Source: Treponema socranskii subsp. buccale
Lineage (GTDB): Bacteria > Spirochaetota > Spirochaetia > Treponematales > Treponemataceae
NCBI RefSeq assembly: GCF_024181585.1
Contig: NZ_CP054258.1
Span: 434,001-498,000, forward strand
Length of the DNA stretch: 64,000 nt
Reading direction: 5' to 3'
The notes beneath the pieces were generated by a model. That model ran no database searches, was not told where the DNA came from, and saw nothing but the letters and a program-made list of their open reading frames with translations. Positions 57,373 to 64,000 of this stretch are shown here, piece by piece (position 1 is the first letter of the stretch; every line of letters starts with the position of its first letter). The position numbers and the translations under genes were made by a program.

Positions 57373-58611
57373 ATGAATACATTTGAATTGAGCCTTATAA
57401 AGGACGGTGTTTCATTCGATAAGGACTTGCTTCTCGATATGCTGTTTGTCGTCGAGCCGGCAGGAGTTTCGATTTCCCAAGCGGTGATTACGGCCCTTGC
57501 CGATTGGGAGTTCAATGAAGTTATCAGCGAAGGCAATGTAAACGTCGATGATTTTATAGCGACGCACATAAAGGCCGGAACGGAAAGATCGAAGACGTCT
57601 GAGTCGGTGCTCAGCAGCGGTATAAAGCGTTCTCTCGAAGATGTTCGCCGTATGCGTACGCTCGAAAACAGCGAACAGGCACGGCTTGCAGCGGTGCAAA
57701 ATGTATACGACGAATACATGAATTATATCGATTATGTGTACACGCACTATGCGACGCATAAACAAATCGATTACGCGAGTTTGGCGGAAACGGTGCGGAG
57801 CTTGTGCATTTTTATCCGTGAAAACCGCGGTTATGTGTTGAGAATCACATCGTCTGACGATTCCGCCAAAAAAAATTTTATCGTTACGCATTCGATGCGT
57901 TCGACGGTGCTCGCGATTGCGGTCGGACTGCAGCTGCACATGAGCCTATCGAAGCTTGTCGAACTCGGTTCCGCATGTATGCTTCATGAAATCGGTATGC
58001 TGCGTCTGCCTCCGCAGCTGTATCTTTCGACAAAGCAATTGTCGTCGGCCGAGCGGGATGAGATATCGAAGCATCCGATCATCGGATTTGAAATCGCAAA
58101 AAATCTCAATTTTCCGGTAGAAGTGCAGTTCGGTATTCTCGAACACCATGAGCGCGAAAACGGTACGGGATATCCGAGAAATCTTACGGGCGATAAAATT
58201 TCTTTCTACGCGAAGATAATTGCAGTCGTGTGTTCGTTCGAATCGATCGTCGCTCCGCGTCAATATAAAACGGAACGCAGCACTTTTGCCGCGATGGTCG
58301 AAATGCTCAAAAACGAAAACCGCCAATACGACGAAACCGTTATCAAAGCGCTGTTGTACAGCATATCGCTTTATCCGATCGGTACGTATGTGTATCTTTC
58401 AAACGGAGAAACCGCGCAGGTTATCGATGTGAATCCCGACAATCCGAAAAATCCGATCGTACAGCTGCTCGGGAAAAAAGATGCGGACGGCTCTCCGAAA
58501 ACGCTTCAGACGGACGACAACGATATAAAGATCATGCGGCCGCTCGGCAAGCAGGAACTTGAAGACGCGATGAAAAGTCTTACCGGATGCGAATGCATTT
58601 CCGCACAATAG
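57373..58611 (+). CDS. HD-GYP-like protein with altered HD dyad
   Basis: A 412-residue cytosolic protein. Residues 1-165 are unassigned and partly helical. The C-terminal domain follows the HD-GYP pattern of cyclic-di-GMP phosphodiesterases: THSMRSTVLAIAVGLQLHM, LVELGSACMLHEIGMLRLP, HPIIGFEIAKNL, LEHHERENGTGYPRNL and ISFYAKIIAVVCSFESIVAPRQYK. The key HD pair is HE (His205-Glu206) whereas GYP is kept, so metal binding or activity may be changed. ATG 57373 is preferred over the open frame from 57247 because a terminator and promoter (TTGCAA-N16-TACAAT) lie between; GAGAG precedes it. Confidence 0.85.
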   Translation: MNTFELSLIKDGVSFDKDLLLDMLFVVEPAGVSISQAVITALADWEFNEVISEGNVNVDDFIATHIKAGTERSKTSESVLSSGIKRSLEDVRRMRTLENSEQARLAAVQNVYDEYMNYIDYVYTHYATHKQIDYASLAETVRSLCIFIRENRGYVLRITSSDDSAKKNFIVTHSMRSTVLAIAVGLQLHMSLSKLVELGSACMLHEIGMLRLPPQLYLSTKQLSSAERDEISKHPIIGFEIAKNLNFPVEVQFGILEHHERENGTGYPRNLTGDKISFYAKIIAVVCSFESIVAPRQYKTERSTFAAMVEMLKNENRQYDETVIKALLYSISLYPIGTYVYLSNGETAQVIDVNPDNPKNPIVQLLGKKDADGSPKTLQTDDNDIKIMRPLGKQELEDAMKSLTGCECISAQ

Positions 58612-58650
58612 CGATGCGGAACGGTATCCGTCAATGCCAAGGAGCAAATT

Positions 58651-59928
58651 ATGAAGATCGAAACGAAATGTCTGCATTCGGGATATGAGCCGAAAAACGG
58701 AGAGCCCTGCGTTATGCCGATCGTACAAAGCACGACGTATAAATTCGATTCGTGCGATCACGTTGCCGCTCTTTTCGACAAACCGACGGAATACATATAT
58801 TCGCGGATGGCGAATCCGACCTGTGATGCCGTTGAAAAAAAGATTGCGGATCTTGAAGGCGGCGTCGCTTCGATGCTGACATCGAGCGGGCAGGCGGCTT
58901 CCCTGCTTTCGATTTTAAACCTGTGTTCGGCGGGCGACAGCTTTATCGCGAGTTCGGCGATTTACGGCGGTTCGACGAACCTCTTTTGCTTTACGCTCAA
59001 AAAGCTCGGCATCGAATGTATTCAAGTTTCCGCCGTCGCCGATTACGATACGATTCTCAAAGCGTTTAAACCGAATACGAAAGCGGTGTTCGGAGAAACG
59101 CTCGCCAATCCTTCGCTTGCGGTATTCGATTTCGAAACGTGGGCGAAAGCCGCTCACGCGCGGAACGTACCGCTCATCATCGACAATACTTTTGCGACGC
59201 CGATACTCTGCCGTCCTTTCGAATGGGGAGCGGACATCGTCGTTCACTCGACGACAAAATACATGGACGGTCATGCAGTCCAGTGCGGCGGTGTTATCGT
59301 AGACGGCGGCAATTTCGATTGGGAAGCGGCACACAAAGCGAACGGTTTTTTTGCGGATTTTTGCGAACCCGATCCGAGCTATCACGGGCTCACCTATACG
59401 AAGGAATTCGGAAAAGCTGCCTATATCATCAAAGCGCGGACGCAGCTTATGCGCGATTTCGGCTGCTACCCGTCGGCGCATTCGGCATTTTTATTGAATT
59501 TGGGGCTTGAAACGATGCCGCTTCGGATGAGGCAATATTGCAAAAACGCGCTCACGCTTGCAGAGCATTTTCAAAAAAGCGATAAAATCGCATCGGTGAC
59601 CTATCCCGCACTCGCGGGTGACGCGAATCATGAGCTTGCAAAAAAATATTTACCCGACGGAACGAGCGGCGTCATCGCGCTCGGTATCAAAGGCGGTCGG
59701 GCGGCTGCGGTGCGTTTTGTGGATGCTCTTTCGCTTGCAACCGATGAAGTCCACGTCGCCGATATCCGCACCTGTGTGCTTCATCCGGCATCTTCGACGC
59801 ACCGGCAGCTCACCGATCGACAGCTTGCGGCGGCGGGGATCGACGGCGGCATGGTACGCTTCAGCTGCGGCCTTGAAAACGTCGAAGACATCATCGCCGA
59901 TGTCGACCGTGCGCTTTCGGCAGTATAA
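58651..59928 (+). CDS. metY: O-acetylhomoserine (thiol)-lyase / Cys-Met metabolism PLP enzyme
   Basis: A 425-residue cytosolic PLP enzyme. Key features are IYSRMANPTCDAVEKKIADLEGG, the substrate/PLP loop SSAIYGGSTNLF, PLIIDNTFATPILCRPFEWGADIVVHSTTKYMDGHA (Lys of TTKY binds PLP) and the C-terminal LHPASSTHRQLTDRQLAAAGIDGGMVRFSCGLE. Length and the NPTC motif favour O-acetylhomoserine sulfhydrylase (MetY) over methionine gamma-lyase, though the two are difficult to separate by eye. AAGGAG precedes the ATG by 7 nt. No S-adenosylmethionine riboswitch was seen in the 40-nt gap before it. Confidence 0.88.
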   Translation: MKIETKCLHSGYEPKNGEPCVMPIVQSTTYKFDSCDHVAALFDKPTEYIYSRMANPTCDAVEKKIADLEGGVASMLTSSGQAASLLSILNLCSAGDSFIASSAIYGGSTNLFCFTLKKLGIECIQVSAVADYDTILKAFKPNTKAVFGETLANPSLAVFDFETWAKAAHARNVPLIIDNTFATPILCRPFEWGADIVVHSTTKYMDGHAVQCGGVIVDGGNFDWEAAHKANGFFADFCEPDPSYHGLTYTKEFGKAAYIIKARTQLMRDFGCYPSAHSAFLLNLGLETMPLRMRQYCKNALTLAEHFQKSDKIASVTYPALAGDANHELAKKYLPDGTSGVIALGIKGGRAAAVRFVDALSLATDEVHVADIRTCVLHPASSTHRQLTDRQLAAAGIDGGMVRFSCGLENVEDIIADVDRALSAV

Positions 59929-60116
59929 GCCGTAGACATTGTAAATTACCGGTGAGGCGTGCTCTTGAAAAATCGTATGTCTGAAATGCGGAGGCGGCTT
60001 GAACACACGAATAAACGCACGAATAAACAGTGGACGCAATCGGTTAAAACGTATATACTGAAAACGAGTTGAAGTCTATTCCGACAGCTGCATAGAAAAG
60101 GAGCTTCGTTATATTT

Positions 60117-62255
60117 ATGGAAAAGAATACCGCATTCCTTAAAAAAAATATAAACAGTGCAACCGGAAAAAAGCTATTTTCAATCCGTAAAAAAGTAATT
60201 ATTGTTTTCGGAAGTCTGATTGCCGCAGCGATACTCATCGAAAGCGTTTTGGTAATCGGCTTGGCGCGCAGGGCAGTCATCGAAAAACTCGAAGCACACT
60301 TGCGCGATAAAGCCGTAGATACGGCGGAAATTATCGACGGAAGGATAAACACGCACTTCCAATTTCTCGAAGGTATTGCACGTATACCCGTTTTGTATGA
60401 TTCTTCGTATTCGTATGCACAGCGCGTCGCGCTGCTGAAAAGCGAAGCCGCGCAAAACGCTTCCATCCGTGAGCTCGATATAAGCGATACGCGGGGAACA
60501 TTCTATTATGACGGAGGCACCGTTCAGGTAGCCGACAGAAAGTGGTTTCAAACCGCGCTTTCCGGAAAGAACTTTATTTCCGAGCCGTATATCGAACGTG
60601 CAAACCATACGCTTGTCGTAACGCTCGCCGTTCCCGTTTACGATGCGAATAACCGCATTTGCGGGGTTTTGTCCGCCGATATTCCCGGTCTCCAGCTGCG
60701 CGAAAATGTTAAAGATATCGTAATCGGAAAAACGGGAAACTGCTATATTATAGGGCCGACGGGTACGTCGATTGCGGACGTGGATGCCGAACTGGTACTG
60801 ACTATGTCCAATGCCTTTGAAGAATCAAAAACCGATCCTTCCATGGTTTCAATCGGCACGTTTGAACATAATGCCATAGCATCGAATGTCCCTGTTATCG
60901 GTTCGTATACATACGAAGGCGTTTCGAAAGTTGCAGCTGCGGCAAAGATGCGTTCGGCCGATTGGACGGTCGTCATCAACGCTCCCTACGGCGAATTCAT
61001 GGACGAAGTGAAAAATCTCAGCATTTCGCTGTTTGTCATCGGTATTCTCATCTTAATTGCGGTCTTTGTCATCGTCTATTTTATCACCACGCAGATGGTA
61101 AAGCCGGTTCGTCTTGCGACAAGCGCTTTGAAAGATATTGCACAGGGTGAGGGCGATTTGACCGTGCGTCTTCCGGAAAACGGGAACGACGAAGTGACCG
61201 ATGTCTGCGAATATTTTAATAAAACGATCGAAAAAATCGCCGCGTCCATACGCACCGTCGATAAAAACAGCTATACGATGACCGACATAGGAAACGACCT
61301 TGCGTCGAATACGACACAAACCGCGAGTTCCGTTCATCAAATCAGCGCAAATATCGAAGGCGTCAAAGAGCAGGCGATGACGCAAAGTACAAGCGTTACC
61401 GAAACTTCGGCGACTATCGAAGAGATTATCCGCACGATCAGACAGCTGAACAACAGCATTCAAAATCAGGCGGCAAGCGTTACGCAATCGTCGGCTTCCG
61501 TCGAAGAGATGGTTTCGAATATCATGGCTGTCGGTCATACGCTTGACAAAGCCGATGAAGCGATCAAAAAACTTGCATCTGCGACCGATGAAGGCAAAAA
61601 TACGCTTATAACTGCAAACGAAGTTGCACAGAAAATTACCGAAGAATCGGGTTCTCTTATGGAAGCGTCGAGCGTTATCCAGCGTATCGCAAGTCAAACG
61701 AACCTTCTCGCCATGAACGCCGCAATCGAAGCCGCTCACGCCGGCGAAGCGGGTAAAGGTTTTGCCGTCGTTGCCGACGAAATCCGTAAACTCGCCGAAG
61801 ATTCCGCGACGCAGGGTAAATCGATTACATCGACGTTGAAAGCGCTTTCCGCCGAAATCGAAACGCTTTCGGTTTCTTCCGGAACCGTCGGAGAAAATTT
61901 CACCGCAATTTTCAATCTCACCGAACAGGTAAAAGAGATGAGCGGCCGCCTTACCGAAGCGATGAAAGAACAGGAAAACGGCAGTAAAGAGGTGCTCTCC
62001 GCGATGAGAGACATCAATTCGGTAACGACGGAAGTACAGACGGGTTCTGAAGAAATGCTTAAGGGCGGCGAGAGCGTTGCGCGGGAAATGCGCAGGCTCG
62101 ACGATCTGACGCGCATCATCACCGACAGTATGAATGAAATGGCGTCGGGTGCGGCTGAAATCAATAAATCCGTTCAAGAAGTGAACACGTTGACGCAAAA
62201 GAATAAATACAGTATCGACAATTTGGCCGCTGAAGTGAGAAAGTTCAAGATATAA
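60117..62255 (+). CDS. Methyl-accepting chemotaxis protein with dCache sensor
   Basis: A 712-residue inner-membrane chemoreceptor. One helix at about residues 24-48, an extracytoplasmic double-Cache domain (about 55-295; [50 protein letters not shown]), a second helix (about 300-325), a HAMP domain and a long signalling coiled coil. The highly conserved tip is [40 protein letters not shown] (about 525-565), where CheA and CheW bind. The ligand is unknown. AAGGAG is about 12 nt upstream, unusually far. TATACT at 60052 may be its -10 box. Confidence 0.94.
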   Translation: MEKNTAFLKKNINSATGKKLFSIRKKVIIVFGSLIAAAILIESVLVIGLARRAVIEKLEAHLRDKAVDTAEIIDGRINTHFQFLEGIARIPVLYDSSYSYAQRVALLKSEAAQNASIRELDISDTRGTFYYDGGTVQVADRKWFQTALSGKNFISEPYIERANHTLVVTLAVPVYDANNRICGVLSADIPGLQLRENVKDIVIGKTGNCYIIGPTGTSIADVDAELVLTMSNAFEESKTDPSMVSIGTFEHNAIASNVPVIGSYTYEGVSKVAAAAKMRSADWTVVINAPYGEFMDEVKNLSISLFVIGILILIAVFVIVYFITTQMVKPVRLATSALKDIAQGEGDLTVRLPENGNDEVTDVCEYFNKTIEKIAASIRTVDKNSYTMTDIGNDLASNTTQTASSVHQISANIEGVKEQAMTQSTSVTETSATIEEIIRTIRQLNNSIQNQAASVTQSSASVEEMVSNIMAVGHTLDKADEAIKKLASATDEGKNTLITANEVAQKITEESGSLMEASSVIQRIASQTNLLAMNAAIEAAHAGEAGKGFAVVADEIRKLAEDSATQGKSITSTLKALSAEIETLSVSSGTVGENFTAIFNLTEQVKEMSGRLTEAMKEQENGSKEVLSAMRDINSVTTEVQTGSEEMLKGGESVAREMRRLDDLTRIITDSMNEMASGAAEINKSVQEVNTLTQKNKYSIDNLAAEVRKFKI

Positions 62256-62335
62256 ACGCGGCGAATAATCGGCGATCGATCGTGCAAGCAACCCCCGCTT
62301 TGTCCATAAAGCGTTAATACTGATTTTTTCAAGTG

Positions 62336-62373
62336 CCGTTGCCCGAAAACGGAAGTTTTTGGGCGGTTTTTTT
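62336..62373 (+). terminator. Intrinsic terminator of the chemoreceptor gene
   Basis: GCCCGAAAAC, loop GGAA, GTTTTTGGGC, then GG and seven T. Confidence 0.85.
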
Positions 62374-62647
62374 CTATGCGGTATTTGAAATTGCATTTGT
62401 ACGGCCGAAAACGGCAGGACAATAAAGAATTTGTGTCAAAACGATGCGATTTCAACGCGTTTTTATGAGGGTGAGTAGATTTGACATAAATTTACTCAAA
62501 ATCCGGGCGAAAGTCAAGAAAAATCGAATCGCAATCGGCGGCGCAAAAAATCATCGATTTTTTATTTTATTGTATTATAATGAAATATAAATAATGCGCA
62601 GATCTAACAGAATATTATCGTAACGATTTTCCTTCGGCGGCATTTGT

Positions 62648-62663
62648 TGGCATAGATATTGCA
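62648..62663 (+). promoter_or_regulatory. Sigma-54 (-24/-12) promoter of the sigma-70 family gene
   Basis: TGGCAT-N5-TTGCA matches the sigma-54 consensus TGGCAC-N5-TTGCW in 10 of 11 defined positions. The invariant GG (62649-62650) and GC (62661-62662) have the required 10-bp spacing. The start of transcription would be near 62674, giving a ~32-nt leader with a TTGGAGG site. The 62374-62705 gap has no gene. Confidence 0.75.
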
Positions 62664-62705
62664 ATAATTTACGTATACGGTTTGTGCCGGCTTGGAGGTT
62701 TACCT

Positions 62706-63545
62706 ATGACAAACGACGAAAACATCCTTTCAATGTATTTGAAAGATATCAATAAAGTTTCTTTGCTTTCTCGCGACGAGGAAACCGATTTGGCGCTGAA
62801 AGCGAAAGCGGGCGACAAGGCGGCAAAAGACAAAATCGTCAACGCGAATCTGCGCTTTGTCGTCAACGTCGCGAAAAAGTATCAAAATCACGGACTCGAT
62901 TTGCCCGATTTGATCAGCGAAGGCAATATCGGCCTTTTGACGGCGGTCGACAGGTTCGACGTATCGAAGGGCTATCACTTTATTTCATACGCGGTGTGGT
63001 GGATCCGTCAGGCGATTTTAAAAGCGATCTGCGAAAAGAGCCGCGCCATTCGGCTGCCGCTCAACCGCGCGAACGAACTCGTTCAGATCGAACACGCGCG
63101 AAAGCTTATGACGGGCGATAAAACCGAAGAACAGGAATTCGCCGAAGTTGCGCGTATGTTGAAGATGGACAAGCAGCACGTGCGTGAAATGGTGAACATT
63201 TCCCGCGATATGATTTCCCTCGACGCGCAGGTCGCTTCGAGCGACAACGACCGCACGTCCGTCAGCGATTTTATCGAAGACGAGCGCTACGACAATCCCG
63301 ACGAAGAAGCGATTTCGAATGCGATGAAGCGCGATATCGGAAAAGTGTTGAACACGCTGAAACCGAACGAAGCGAAAGTACTGTCGCTGCGCTACGGGCT
63401 GAACGGCACCCGCCCGATGTCGCTTAAAGAAGTCGGCGATACGTGCAATCTTACCAAAGAGCGCATCCGTCAAATCGAAAAGCACGCTATCGTGCGCATG
63501 CGCCATCCGAGACGTATGCAGCGTCTCGAAGCTTACATCGCATAG
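62706..63545 (+). CDS. Short RpoD/RpoS-type (group 2) sigma factor
   Basis: A 279-residue sigma-70 family protein. Region 1.2 (ILSMYLKDINKVSLLSRDEETDLA) leads into region 2 (NLRFVVNVAKKYQNHGLDLPDLISEGNIGLLTAVDRFDVSKGYHFISYAVWWIRQAI), region 3, and region 4 (LSLRYGLNGTRPMSLKEVGDTCNLTKERIRQIEKHAIVRMRH). It lacks the long N-terminal region of the primary sigma factor, so it is a group-2 (RpoS-like) factor. ATG 62706 follows TTGGAGG; the frame extends to 62682 but the ribosome binding site would then be inside. A sigma-54 promoter lies upstream, indicating control by RpoN and an activator. Confidence 0.92.
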   Translation: MTNDENILSMYLKDINKVSLLSRDEETDLALKAKAGDKAAKDKIVNANLRFVVNVAKKYQNHGLDLPDLISEGNIGLLTAVDRFDVSKGYHFISYAVWWIRQAILKAICEKSRAIRLPLNRANELVQIEHARKLMTGDKTEEQEFAEVARMLKMDKQHVREMVNISRDMISLDAQVASSDNDRTSVSDFIEDERYDNPDEEAISNAMKRDIGKVLNTLKPNEAKVLSLRYGLNGTRPMSLKEVGDTCNLTKERIRQIEKHAIVRMRHPRRMQRLEAYIA

Positions 63546-63624
63546 GCGTTTTGCCTGAATCGTGCCGGCGTTTCGTTCGATGCGCGGCCGGCATTTTTCC
63601 CGCTTGCACGGTAAGCTTAAGGCG

Positions 63625-64000
63625 TCAGCGCAAAACGCTTCGCATATATTCGAACGCGTCCTTTCTCGCTTCGACGAGGATTTTCCCGTCGCGGCGGATG
63701 TCCGCGATGCCGAGTTCGAGCTCTCCCGATTGTGCGGTTCCGGTCACTTCGCCGGGGCCGCGCAGTTTTAAATCCTGCTCCGCAATAAAAAATCCGTCGG
63801 TGCTTTCGCGCAGAACTTTCATCCGCTCGATCCCCGTTTCCGTGATGTTTTTTCCGTAGATCAAAAAGCAATACGACTGGGCATTTCCGCGTCCGACTCT
63901 GCCCCTCAGCTGGTGCAGCTGCGCGAGTCCGAAGCGGTCGGCCTGTTCGATGACGATGCACGTCGCATTCGGTACGTCCACTCCGACTTCGATGACGGTC
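63625..64000 (-). CDS. recG: ATP-dependent DNA helicase RecG, C-terminal part (gene continues beyond window)
   Basis: Only the last ~125 codons are inside the window; the frame is open to the edge. The segment is typical of the second helicase domain and end of Rec[49 protein letters not shown] (motifs V and VI, with the arginine finger in GRVGRG) and the RecG-specific [17 protein letters not shown]. RecG remodels stalled replication forks. It is convergent with the sigma factor gene. Confidence 0.93.
   Translation of the reverse strand, partial: TVIEVGVDVPNATCIVIEQADRFGLAQLHQLRGRVGRGNAQSYCFLIYGKNITETGIERMKVLRESTDGFFIAEQDLKLRGPGEVTGTAQSGELELGIADIRRDGKILVEARKDAFEYMRSVLR

Noticed and set aside
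1-64000. CRISPR arrays, restriction-modification, retron or toxin-antitoxin systems
   Set aside because: No regularly spaced repeats with unique spacers and no recognisable cas, methyltransferase-nuclease, reverse transcriptase or toxin-antitoxin genes were found by eye.

Overview
The window looks like chromosome from a spirochaete of the genus Treponema with moderate GC (about 50% in core genes). The evidence is the gene set: relaxed spirochaetal lipoboxes, a DUF115/MptE-like motility-associated protein, Rex, NfnAB-type flavoproteins, a clpS-clpA-aat cluster, MurA with Asp at the fosfomycin position, and a Cache-type chemoreceptor. Species is not resolved. No rRNA, tRNA, CRISPR array or complete mobile element was found.

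Layout. 1-540: GC-rich direct repeats with terminator-like hairpins. 540-5993: class III nucleotide cyclase, proS, exported unknown. 5994-7987: dispersed repeats around a GerMN-domain protein. 7988-10440: nfnB and nfnA (minus). 10.5-16.1 kb: repeat, Rpn-type nuclease, tex (minus), and a lipoprotein whose promoter leads into an 11-C tract and a leader terminator. 16.2-20.3 kb: rex with its own operator, then an AT-rich run of four small, mostly exported genes with repeated leaders. 20.4-22.8 kb: serC-serA. 23.0-27.9 kb: rhomboid protease (minus), clpS, clpA, aat, ACT-domain protein. 28.0-31.1 kb: ABC permease and binding lipoprotein without an ATPase. 31.2-40.2 kb: repeat, HD dNTPase, a candidate antisense-strand sRNA, an SLC13/ArsB-like permease, lytic transglycosylase, PTS EIIA, WecG/TagA transferase, a sigma-54-type AAA+ regulator lacking a DNA-binding domain, trmJ, a STAS protein. 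40.2-40.9 kb: two DnaA-box clusters and a repeat. 40.9-44.5 kb: two membrane proteins and an SH3 protein. 44.8-47.4 kb: murA, pepT. 47.4-49.0 kb: AT-rich island with insertion-sequence debris. 49.1-52.8 kb: propeller/degenerate NodB protein, zinc ribbon protein, LysM-M23 peptidase. 52.9-57.2 kb: lepB-class B PBP-DUF115 operon. 57.4-63.5 kb: HD-GYP-like protein, metY, chemoreceptor and a short sigma-70 factor behind a near-perfect sigma-54 promoter. 63.6-64.0 kb: 3' end of recG.

The features most worth following up are: (i) a sigma-54 (-24/-12) promoter driving a group-2 sigma-70 gene, formally like the Borrelia RpoN-RpoS cascade, with an AAA+ activator in the same window; (ii) at least twelve genes whose -10 box lies only 6-9 nt before the ATG with no Shine-Dalgarno sequence, implying common leaderless mRNAs; (iii) a C11 tract at the predicted start of a lipoprotein transcript, followed by an intrinsic terminator about 100 nt later; (iv) a probable ~115-nt sRNA whose terminator loop carries an anti-Shine-Dalgarno CCTCC; (v) two arrays of DnaA boxes away from dnaA; (vi) several families of dispersed intergenic repeats. 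All calls were made by reading sequence only; no database search or folding program was run.
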